Part shown: in pieces, positions 34,959 through 43,090 of the stretch
Layout: every line of letters starts with the position of its first letter
How positions within the stretch are numbered: position 1 is the stretch's first letter
NCBI GenBank assembly: GCA_037176905.1
Contig: JBBBWG010032087.1
Coordinates: forward strand, 1-43,090
Source: Azolla pinnata
Lineage: Eukaryota > Streptophyta > Polypodiopsida > Salviniales > Salviniaceae
Reading direction: 5' to 3'
DNA: 43,090 nt
The notes under the pieces: generated by a model
What the model was told of the DNA's origin: nothing
The model's input: the letters and a program-made list of their open reading frames with translations, nothing else
Database searches by the model: none
Program-made: the position numbers and the translations under genes

Positions 34959-35415
34959 TACAGCCACAGCAGTGTCGAAGAAGCGGAATAGTGTTATGAT
35001 TACATACACGAAGGTTTTTGGGCGGCCCAATTCCGTCCGCCCAAGTGTGAAACCAGCGAACTGACTGTTTTATTAAGGACAAGCTGAGGATTTCTCTGAT
35101 GAGAACAATTTGCTTCACTGCAAATTAAAGCTTGTGGATCGACTGATCGATCGATCGGCAACATACGGATCGTACATAAAGGCACACATGTAAGCCTTGT
35201 TTTCAGGCGTTGTTTCGTGGCCGATGCGTTCGGTCGGCGGTGCTCGTTGCCTGATGGAAGTTTGCAGATGCCAATGGGGCATCGATCGACGAGGGATCGT
35301 GCTTCTAGGGCATGCGTCTCGGCATCGACATCGACGAGCTTTTTTCTTCGCTTTCTTTATTAAAGTTGTTTCGACGGACGAGTATTTCCCGATGATGCAG
35401 GATCCTTGGGTTCGT
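34959..35415. other. Upstream region of the PINX1-like gene
   Basis: About 450 bp of mixed-composition sequence with GATCGATC-rich words near 35140-35160. No gene was recognised. It presumably contains promoter elements for the minus-strand gene. Confidence 0.4.
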
Positions 35416-35419
35416 TAGT

Positions 35420-35600
35420 GATGAAAGATGCAGGGTTTATCCGGTGCGTTAGCGATGAAAGATGGAGGATTATCTGGTTCGTCAGTGATGAAAGATGCGC
35501 GATTATCTGGTTCGTCAACGATGAAAGATGGAGGATTATCTGGCTAGTTAGCGATGAAAGATGCAGGATTATCCATTCATTGGCGATGAAAGATGCACAA
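35420..35600. repeat. 33-bp tandem repeat, six copies
   Basis: GATGAAAGATG begins at 35420, 35454, 35487, 35520, 35553 and 35585, a 32-34 bp spacing. Each is followed by (G/C)AGGATTATC(T/C)GGTTCGT-like sequence. Most units are exactly 33 bp, so both strands keep long open frames: an 11-residue period of LHLSSLTNQII on minus and DERWRIIWFVS on plus. No start, context or homology makes either convincing as a gene. Confidence 0.9.
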
Positions 35601-35838
35601 TCATCCCAAAGATTGGATTCTGTGAGCAACGGACGATCGCTCGACAACGTCTGCTCCGGCCGAACAGATTGTGAACAGAAGGATTCGTTCGGCTTAAAAT
35701 CCAGATCCATATTCTTGGAGGGAACCAAATCGCGACACAGAATGATGAATGCCATCACGCAAAGATCGTTAAGACGAACAGTAAGTTAAGAGGAAACAAG
35801 CAAACAAATTCCATATACGTATGTACTCGGATGAAACG

Positions 35839-36522
35839 TCAAAGTTGGGGCGGAGGGGAGAGGATGGCAGCACACTGGCTCTCAAGGCGCTGGAGGTCCG
35901 CCATAATGTCATCGATAAGAGCCGACGTCTCCTGTCTGACCGTATTCATCGCATCTTCTTCGGCATTCTCCAGCATCTCTAGCAGCTTCTCGAGATTCTT
36001 CGCTTCCTGCTGTCGAACTTGTCGATCCATCTCTGCGCCCGGCTCCTTCTTCGTCCACAACAAAGAGAAGATGGCATACAACCTTTCCCGAACATATAGC
36101 CAGGAGTAGGGACTTGCCGCCGAATAAGCAGAAGAAGCCATGGCAGGAGCAGAAGCAGAAGAAGCCATGGCAGGAGCAGAAGCAGAAGAAGCCATGGCAG
36201 GAGCAGAAGCAGAAGAAGCCATGGCAGGAGCAGAAGCAGAAGAACCCAGGGCAGGAGTAGCAGCAGATACGTCGTGATCAACACTACCACCAACGCTTTC
36301 GATGACGGTGTGTTCCATGCCTGTAGAACGAGCGATTTGGGTCGGTCTGCTCCAATCGGTTTCCTCTGGAGATGTAGCGGATCGAAGGCCCCGATTGGGC
36401 CTCCTAGTTTTTCCACGGCTAAATACCTCTCTTGCTCTGCATCTTGCAAGGAAAGCAATTCCTCTGTTTCCTCCAAGGGGAATATACCCGTTTTGCTTGA
36501 TCGTGTGGCTCTTTCTCGCCAA
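35839..36522 (-). CDS. Hypothetical protein with SASAPAMAS repeats
   Basis: This open frame of 227 codons matches no family I recognise. Residues 1-85 are basic and Ser/Thr-containing. Residues about 90-130 are four to five copies of the 9-residue unit SSASAPAMA, from a 27-bp DNA repeat. A short hydrophobic/aromatic stretch follows (YSWLYVRERLYAIFSLLW). The C-terminal ~75 residues are strongly helical and heptad-like (RQQEAKNLEKLLEMLENAEEDAMNTVRQE), probably a coiled coil. The amphipathic C-terminus argues for a real, perhaps lineage-specific, protein. An alternative minus frame (35979-36800) also stays open through the repeat, so the correct frame and any upstream exon are uncertain. Confidence 0.45.
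   Translation of the reverse strand: MARKSHTIKQNGYIPLGGNRGIAFLARCRAREVFSRGKTRRPNRGLRSATSPEETDWSRPTQIARSTGMEHTVIESVGGSVDHDVSAATPALGSSASAPAMASSASAPAMASSASAPAMASSASAPAMASSAYSAASPYSWLYVRERLYAIFSLLWTKKEPGAEMDRQVRQQEAKNLEKLLEMLENAEEDAMNTVRQETSALIDDIMADLQRLESQCAAILSPPPQL
36130..36250. repeat. 27-bp tandem repeat inside the hypothetical ORF
   Basis: GCCATGGCAGGAGCAGAAGC+AGAAGAA units repeat about four and a half times with almost no divergence, which suggests recent expansion. The period is a multiple of three, so all frames stay open. Confidence 0.95.
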
Positions 36523-38375
36523 CCAACAGACTGGAAAATGCTCTCTGCGAGAAGAATCAAGAGATGCTCCTGCGACGAGAGGATGAAGGATTCCCAGTGC
36601 GAATCACGCATACACGCATTGTGACGCCGGGGAGCGCGAAGTTGGCAACAAAGAGAGGAATAAACCTTGTGTGTGATCGATTCATCGTTTGCGCGTTTCT
36701 CGAAACCAACCGTGTCAGCGAAAGTCCCCTGCATTGCGTGGTGGCTGGCTATACACAGAGTTCTTCTTCCAACACAGTTCGGCGTATGCATACGATGCAT
36801 TGGGTTTTAATGTTGGACCATGTGAAGGAACCAAAGCTTGAAGATAGTTTTCCTGTTCAAGTGGCCAGAGCTTCCCATATTCTTCCTGTGTCTCTGGCGT
36901 TTGTGGGGTCTGATTCGATTCATGTATGGACCCGTTGACCACCTCCTGCAACATTCTCGGTGCATTTTTGAAATCGCCCGCGGCATTACTTCCTTTACAC
37001 GTTTCGTGCTGCCTGCGTGTCGGTCTAAATGATATATATCGGTCTAGATACACATCAGATTAAGCATTTGTGGATCCCATTTGTAGATCGATCGAGATCT
37101 TACCATCGCTAATAAGGGCATAATCAGGCCGATTAGAGAAAAAAGAAAATAACAGGGCATTGTTTTAAGAATATATGAAAAGATCCCTTTGATCCCTTGC
37201 ATTGATCGACAGGGCTTCCGATTACATGGGCATCTTCAATGATCACGCCTTCAATTGGGCATGGCAATCGATAATTGTCTGTTGATCCAATTGCCGCCGA
37301 ATCGGCAGCAGCTCCAAACTCACAATGTCAAACACAATATCCCAATCTGCATCGATCTGTGAATACCAAAGGATCATTTGCAATCAATCACTACCGATAC
37401 AACTTGTACAAATCACGACATTATCTGAACACATCGATGATTAACAACAGATTGTGCTACAAGTGGGATTAATTGTACACATGTTTTATGGGCAGCCAGA
37501 TTCTGATGAGATTTATTCCGATCGGTGCTGCCAGCTTGTTCGGCAGAAGATACCTGGTACGATTCATCGTCCGTGAGGAGGCGGAATCGTTGTAGCACTC
37601 GGTGGTATATTCATTCAATGAGGAGGTGGTTGAATGAATGATTCTGGACAAAAGGGCCTTTCGAATGAATGAATTTACAGATGAATGTTTGTCTTGGAGA
37701 TTGAGATCTGTTTTTCCAGTTGGTTTGACGTATACACATGTCAAAATGTACAGACGGACAAAGTGAATTGAAGTTTTAATTTACAAGCAGATGTTCCACC
37801 AGCTCCACTAGTTTTTTTGATGTTGTTGCTGCAGTAACGAGTCATATACATACAGTAATCCAATCCCATCAGCATCCATTGTTGTTGCAGCATTCAGCAG
37901 AGATCAGAGGGCCATGGATCCTGTCAGAAGAGGATGATGATCTTGGAATAGGTTGCAAGGCTGCAATCAAGCATAGTTTCTGTTTTTTTTTTTTGGCGGG
38001 GCTACTTAGAACTACTAGATTGGGTTCCTCGATCTTCTTCTTTTTTGGTTCCGATGATTTCCGATGTCGATCCGAATGCTTCACACAGATGTCGGCGAAG
38101 AGGATAAAGGTTATTCGATTGCTGATGCTAAGTGGTAAGGGGTTGTCGACCATCAGGTGGTCCGATGCCTGGAGCGGAATGAATTGATCTGATCCGATTG
38201 GTTATGGCGGATCATGCAAGCTGCTAGTTTCTGGAGCTGTTACCTGGAATTGAAGCCAGCTCAGTATGTATAGAAACAAGATCCATGGTTGAGGATGGAG
38301 GAGCTTCAGATGCTTGGTGATGGTTTTTCCTGGGGGGAGGGTGTTGACTTCACATCCAAGCTACACATCGGATTT
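36523..38375. other. Intergenic DNA, no supported gene
   Basis: Mixed sequence with only short, unconserved open frames on both strands. Near 37590-37690 GAATGAATGA words recur. 38430-38510 has GAAGAA and TTGTTG runs that belong to the 3' coding end of the RING gene. Part of 36523-37050 may be promoter or upstream exon of the hypothetical ORF. Confidence 0.4.
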
Positions 38376-39212
38376 TTACTGGACATCGATTGCGACATGC
38401 GACGCAGAAGCAGCGGAAACAGGTTGTGATGGTGGTCTTGATGATGATGATGAGGAAGAAGAAGAAGAAGAAGCAGTTTGTTGTTGTTGTTCTTCTTCTT
38501 CTTCTTCGCTTGTCGATATAGGGGTGACTCGCGATTGCTCTTGACCAGATCTCTGCATAGCCATGGCCATGGATCCTGATGCTGTCACAGCGATCTCGTG
38601 CGCAGAAGAAGACGGCGCCGAGCCGATCCCCGCCTCCGTCTCGACGACGACGGGGGTTCTGCAGAGCGGGCAAGTCGAATGCGTATGGAACCACATGTCG
38701 ATGCACTCGGTGTGGAAGCTATGGTGGCAGCGAGGAAGCAGGCGGCCTGCCTCTCCCTCTGCAAACTCCGACAAGCAAACGGCGCAGTCGTCGAGCGCGG
38801 AAGAAGAAGAAGAAGAAGAAGAAGCCATGGCAGCCGCGAGACCATCCTGCAGATCCCGCTTCGAGAACACGGCGCCTTTGCCCGCAGTGACGGTGAAGAC
38901 GGGCAGAGAATCGATGGCCATCTTGTCGAGCCCCGCAGCGGAGGCGGAGGCGGCGGCGGCGGCGCTCATGTTGCTGCCGCGATGGGTGTCTCCGCTGCTG
39001 TGATTCATGAACCACTTGGCGTAGATGCGGAACATGAGCGCGAGCAGGAGGACGATGAAGACGATGACGACGGCTGTGGCCATGGCGCGGCTGCTGGAGA
39101 ACGCGTAGGCGCTGTAAGGCGAGAAGTTGTTGCTGCTGCTGCTGCTAGGGTTTGTGACGAGGATCCTGGCGATGGCAGCAGCAGCAATGGAAGGTGCGAG
39201 GGAAGAGTCCAT
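38376..39212 (-). CDS. ATL-type RING-H2 E3 ubiquitin ligase
   Basis: An intronless 278-residue frame from MDSSLAPS. A longer frame from 39380 has only a repeat-encoded Ser/Arg stretch before it, so I take the inner ATG. An N-terminal transmembrane helix (about 47-65, [19 protein letters not shown]) precedes a GLD-type motif (94-106, [13 protein letters not shown]). The RING-H2 domain (C143-x2-C146-x15-C162-x-H164-x2-H167-x2-C170-x10-C181-x2-C184) has the ATL-type Pro before the third Cys and WF after the sixth ligand. The tail is poly-Glu, poly-Gln and poly-Ser, typical of low-complexity ATL ends. ATL ligases are membrane-anchored and recruit E2 enzymes to ubiquitinate targets, often in defence or development. 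It is closely related to the RING gene at the right edge. Confidence 0.92.
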   Translation of the reverse strand: MDSSLAPSIAAAAIARILVTNPSSSSSNNFSPYSAYAFSSSRAMATAVVIVFIVLLLALMFRIYAKWFMNHSSGDTHRGSNMSAAAAASASAAGLDKMAIDSLPVFTVTAGKGAVFSKRDLQDGLAAAMASSSSSSSSALDDCAVCLSEFAEGEAGRLLPRCHHSFHTECIDMWFHTHSTCPLCRTPVVVETEAGIGSAPSSSAHEIAVTASGSMAMAMQRSGQEQSRVTPISTSEEEEEEQQQQTASSSSSSSSSSSRPPSQPVSAASASHVAIDVQ

Positions 39213-39214
39213 CC

Positions 39215-39340
39215 CCCGCTTGGCTCCCTGTTCCCTGTTCCCTGTTCCCCGTTCCCTCCTCCTCCTCCGTCTGCTCCTGCTCCTGCTTCTGCTTCTGCTT
39301 CTGCTTCTGCTTCTGCTTCCGCTTCCGCTTCCTTGAAGAT
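39215..39340. repeat. CCCTGTT and CTTCTG tandem tracts in the ATL leader
   Basis: Four CCCTGTT/CCCCGTT units are followed by CCTCCT and then eight or so GCTTCT hexamers that drift to GCTTCC. They lie just upstream of the ATG at 39212. On the coding strand this gives AGAAGC/GAACAGG purine-rich leader sequence. Confidence 0.9.
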
Positions 39341-39380
39341 CTGTGTGGAGGAGACCTCGAGCAGCTGCCAAGTCAAGCAA

Positions 39381-41675
39381 GCTCCATGGCTATGGAACCC
39401 TGAGATCTTTTTGCAGGGGTTTTATGCGGAGAAAAGATCACACACAAGAACGCAACAGGGCACACAACCTCCTTTTGAATTGCGTTCCTGCTTTTCCTTT
39501 CTGTTGTTGTGTTCTGTTCTAACTTCTGATGGACGGATGTATAGATAGATTGGAGCAGATCGGATCCGCTCATGGCAAGGCCGGAAGATTGGTGGAGATC
39601 GGGATGTATATTAGATCTGCTGTTGGTGGGAGATGGGATATAGATGGGATGTATATATCAGATCGGCTGTTGGTGGAGATGGGATTGGATCAGATCTGCT
39701 GCGACTGCTGTTGCTGATGATGATGCTGTTGTTAATGATGTTGCTGCTGCCGCTAATGATGCTGATGATGATGACTATGATGATGATGATGATGATGTTG
39801 CTTGCAACAAGGTCGTTCGTTCGTAGTTGTATGCACATGCCCATGGGTTGACTTTCGATCTGCTGCTATGCGGCTTATGCATAGCTATGACGAGGTCGTG
39901 TCGAAAACCGAAGAAAAATAAAAAGAGGAGAGAGCGAAACTGGTGGGCTTACTCCTCCCATTCACAATACATACCTGCGTGGTCATGATACAATGGCATA
40001 AGATATATTAGATTGCATACGTAGTAGATCAAGAGCTGCGTCGGACGTGTCGCTCTGACGCCAGCCCCCATGGTTAGCCGACATATATAGATATATATAT
40101 ATGCCTTACCTACATGCATGCATCCAAGTCCACTAACTCGAGATCGATCTTCGAAGAACTGGTGGCTCTCCATGCTCCGATGCCTGATGCGGAATTCTCG
40201 AGCTCCTGTGACAACGATGCCGATCCGCTAACATGAACGTGGACCCACATGCACACTGTGTGTGTGTGTGTCTCTCTCTGTCTTGTTTGTCTATATATAC
40301 GCATGATATTTTACCTTCTATACATATTAGATTGGTGTATTTGTAATTGTTATTGCGATCTTATAGATGAGTCGATACACACATCATTGTACGCTTTGTC
40401 TCACGGCTCATATTGGCCTAAGTAGACGTTAATACATATAGTTTTTTTCTCTTTATTTCTTTCTCTCCCCTCGGATATGACATGCCTTTCGACTTCCCTG
40501 CATCTCCTGCCACCCCGTTTGCCACACCTCCGTGTGTCCTCGGTCGGAAACCGCATGGTGTGGAATGGAAAATAACGAAACAAATCGTCGCACAATCACA
40601 CAGAGTCCTGTTTTTCTTAATGACGAAGCACCAAAGCCCGTCCTTCTCTTTCCAACATAAACTTACACTGCGGGCCATACATTGTTATCGCTCGGATGAG
40701 AATTCTATATGTAGATAGATGCAATGGGCCAAACGACGACGACGACGACGACGATGGCGGTGGCGATTATGGTGAGGATGATATATATATACAATCCCAA
40801 TCCTTTGCCTTCTAATGTCTAACAAAGTCTACGTTTTTAATTTTTAATTCTAATTCTTGCTCCGTATCCAGGCTAACCGCTTCAATTTCCTTAGAAAAAA
40901 GATCCTTTTGATCAGTAAACTTGAAATATTCAAATGGATGTGAGATTTCAGGCATCACAAAGTGTGCCTCAGAAATGCAAAAGAAAAAAAGACTAATTGC
41001 ACAATCCTCATTCTTCCTGTATTTTTTGGTTGACATATGTATACAACGTCGTCTTGTCTAAACACTCATGCTAGGTGTAAGATTTTGATAAACTTCCATG
41101 ATCCTTTTCTTGCAAATTAGTTAAAGAGATATACAAGAGATATCCAGAGATGCATAAGAGATAAACAACATATGTCCAAACAAACCATACATATATATAT
41201 ATATATATGTATGTATGTAAACATTCTTCTTGGCGTGTTGGATCGATTGCATTCAATGGCTGATCCCCGTGGCAGTTCTTCCTCTTTTTCTCGAATCGCA
41301 GGCTTAAATACCTTGGACTTCCGGCGTACATTCTCGCTTTCGGGTACTCGGCGATTTCTCCTAAGCTCTGCCATATCCATTCTCCTTGGGGTCAATAATG
41401 CACCTATTTTGCAGGCCCACCGACGGTGAAACACCAAGACCCATTTCAAAAACTTGCATTGAAATAGTGGCTCAATAATAATAATAGTCTACCAATCCAT
41501 CTATCTATGCATCATCATCATCATCATCATCATCATTTTCAGCATGAACGAATGAGCCCATTTCCAAATATAACAAACTCATCAACCGACTCTTCGCGGC
41601 GCACTTAACCTCGTCGATTCCACGCACTATGTTATTCGTCACATGGGACATAGTTGGCCGAGTAGGCACGCCCAT

Positions 41676-41719
<44 letters not shown>

Positions 41720-42163
41720 ACACAATGCTTTCACTCAAACCCCCGCGAGTTAAGAATGGCAATTAAGAGGTTGTAGGCCCCACCTATGTAATGAGATGCC
41801 TTCGCCCGTGCTCTTGCGAGCCTATCCATTTTGCTTACCGTCGTGCCTCGGAGGGGGAAGGCGAGATTCGCGGCGACATTCGATGCGCGCAGATATTTCT
41901 TCGGAATCGGCTGCAACATCGATCGAAAGAAGGAAGGGGGGAGGGGGGGAGTGATTTTCCCCAATTGTTGTACACTAGTAGCCGAGCTTCCGAAGCCAAC
42001 GAGTACCATCGTCGGAAAGACTCCAGACATTCGTTCGTACGGTATATCACAAGCTGCCCGTGTTTCGGAAGTGCATAGGCATGTATGTATATATACACAA
42101 GCGAGGGAAATCGAGATAAGGTCGGCTATATATAGATATACATGGGCTACTAGGAGGGTGCGA
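39381..42163. other. Spacer between the two RING genes with microsatellites
   Basis: This 2.8-kb region holds the upstream of one ATL gene and the downstream of the other. It contains GATGAT/TGTTGC repeats (39713-39800), (ATAT)n near 40085-40103, a CGA run (40733-40755), (AT)n at 41190-41209, (CAT)n at 41508-41536 and a long (CT)n at 41681-41716. No conserved ORF or RNA gene was recognised. The longer open frames (41731-42237 minus and others) show no family features. Confidence 0.5.
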
Positions 42164-42277
42164 TCATCGGGCATCGGGCCGCGCGGGTTCCGATGACGGC
42201 GGCGCGTCGGATGTCGCTGTCGTCGACGGCGATGCAAATGCCGCGACGGATGTCGATGTCGATGTCGATGTCGATGT

Positions 42278-42308
<31 letters not shown>

Positions 42309-43090
42309 ATCGGGACGGGCATGATGTAAGCCGACGGCGACAGCGAGGGCGATGCGCTCGATGTCGACACTATGTCGGCCGACGGCGACAGCAGCACGGA
42401 CGATGCGCTGGATGTGGACATTGTTGTATAGGCCGACGGCTGCGACGCGACGGAGGATATTGGGTTGAATGCCGACGCTGCCGGCGGCTTCGCGGTAATG
42501 GCGATGGGGGTCCTGCAGAGGGGGCACGTCGAGTGGCAGAAGAACCACATGTCGATGCAGGCGGCGTGGAACGTGTGGCGGCAGCGCGGCAGCAGCCGGC
42601 CGCGCTCGCCGTCCTCGAACTCGCAAAGGCACACCGCGCACCACATGTTGGAGGCCATCATCTCGCGATCCTCGCCGTCGCCGCCGCCACCATCACCACC
42701 ACCGCCACCATCATCATGATCCTCCTCCATCGCGGAGCTGCTGCAGCTGATCACCGCGATCACCTTATCGCCGTTGGTGCCCGACTCCTCCGCATCGGCG
42801 GTGAGCTGGATTGCGGGAGCTGACGAGGGCGGCGGCTGGGTCTCGTACGTGAAAACCGGCAGCGACTCGAGCGTGGTCTTGTCGAGGCCCGCCATGTAGT
42901 TGCTATGCGCGTGGTCGACGTAGAGGGGGAGCTCTCGCGCGAGCCTCCGCATGCCGCTCGCCCTCGGCGGCTCCACGATCACGGGCGGGTAGTTGAGGCA
43001 GCACTTCTCGTAGGCGAGGAACGAGAGCACGACGGCGAGCAGGATCGCGGCCGTTACCAGCCCCGCGAGCGGCTGCTGGTATGATGAATG
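42164..43090 (-). CDS. ATL-type RING-H2 E3 ubiquitin ligase, 5' end outside window
   Basis: The minus frame is open from the right window edge to a stop at 42164, so the start codon lies beyond 43090. The visible N-terminal part is a transmembrane helix ([20 protein letters not shown]). It is followed by a GLD-type motif ([16 protein letters not shown]), a Gly/Asp-rich linker and a complete RING-H2 ([39 protein letters not shown]). The C-terminal ~110 residues are Ser/Pro/Thr-rich, with [20 protein letters not shown] coded by GGCGAC and GATGTC hexamers. The RING is very like the neighbour at 38376-39212 (shared GRLLPRC, CIDMWF and [10 protein letters not shown]) and in the same orientation, so the pair probably arose by local duplication. 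Confidence 0.9.
42245..42312. repeat. Hexanucleotide tracts coding Ser-Thr and Ser-Pro runs
   Basis: Consecutive GTCGAT units followed by GGCGAC units lie inside the ATL coding tail and encode (TS)n then (SP)n on the minus strand. Near-perfect identity suggests recent slippage. Confidence 0.9.

Noticed and set aside
36715..37053. 112-codon minus-strand frame upstream of the hypothetical ORF
   Set aside because: It could be an upstream exon, but no splice pair or homology ties it to the 35839-36522 frame.
38598..39548. 316-codon plus-strand open frame
   Set aside because: It runs antisense through the ATL RING gene. GC-rich codons and CTTCTG/GCC repeats keep the opposite frame open, and it has no conserved domain.
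41731..42237. 168-codon minus-strand frame
   Set aside because: It overlaps the end of the ATL gene in another frame and shows no conserved features or sensible composition.

Overview
This is a nuclear window from a flowering plant. It holds multi-exon genes with GT-AG introns, plant-specific families (a Single-Myb-Histone/TRB telomere-binding protein and two ATL RING-H2 ubiquitin ligases), decayed Ty3/gypsy and Ty1/copia retroelements, and many simple and tandem repeats. The last ~5 kb carries GC-rich, intronless, Ala/Ser-rich RING genes beside AT-rich multi-intron genes. Such bimodal composition is common in monocots, but I cannot name the species.

Layout. 1-3.6 kb: a decayed minus-strand Ty3/gypsy chromovirus (RNase H, integrase, chromodomain) between repeat blocks that are partly direct and partly inverted. 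4.1-4.3 kb: palindromes and microsatellites ahead of the first gene. 4507-10850 (+): a 15-exon DUF3754 (TMEM143-like) membrane protein. 12339-17503 (-): a 13-exon cactin gene, convergent with it. 17.6-18.35 kb: a 29-30 bp minisatellite against the cactin 5' end that contains a second copy of the cactin leader. 19214-22742 (+): an ABC1/UbiB atypical kinase, divergent from cactin. 22.7-25.4 kb: intergenic DNA with a 41-bp tandem repeat, a copia reverse-transcriptase scrap and a CATA microsatellite. 26237-29374 (+): a six-exon Single-Myb-Histone (TRB-type) gene whose first intron carries repeated decayed copies of its own exon-2 splice junction. 30839-34902 (-): a 10-exon G-patch protein of the PINX1 type, convergent with the SMH gene, with a CCCTAA telomere-like array just upstream of its start codon. 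35.4-36.5 kb: a 33-bp repeat and a repeat-containing hypothetical ORF. 38376-39212 (-) and 42164 to the window end (-): two related ATL-type RING-H2 ligases.

The genes do not form an operon-like pathway. The most suggestive neighbourhood is the convergent pair at 26-35 kb: a telomere-repeat/telobox-binding family next to a PINX1-type family (telomerase/nucleolar RNA processing). Telobox motifs lie in the SMH leader and in the large intron of the PINX1-like gene, and a telomere-like array sits at the latter's 5' end. Cactin (splicing) and the PINX1-like protein are both nuclear RNA-associated families.

All exon models were built by hand from reading frame, splice consensus and remembered family conservation. 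They are phase-consistent end to end but not checked against transcripts.
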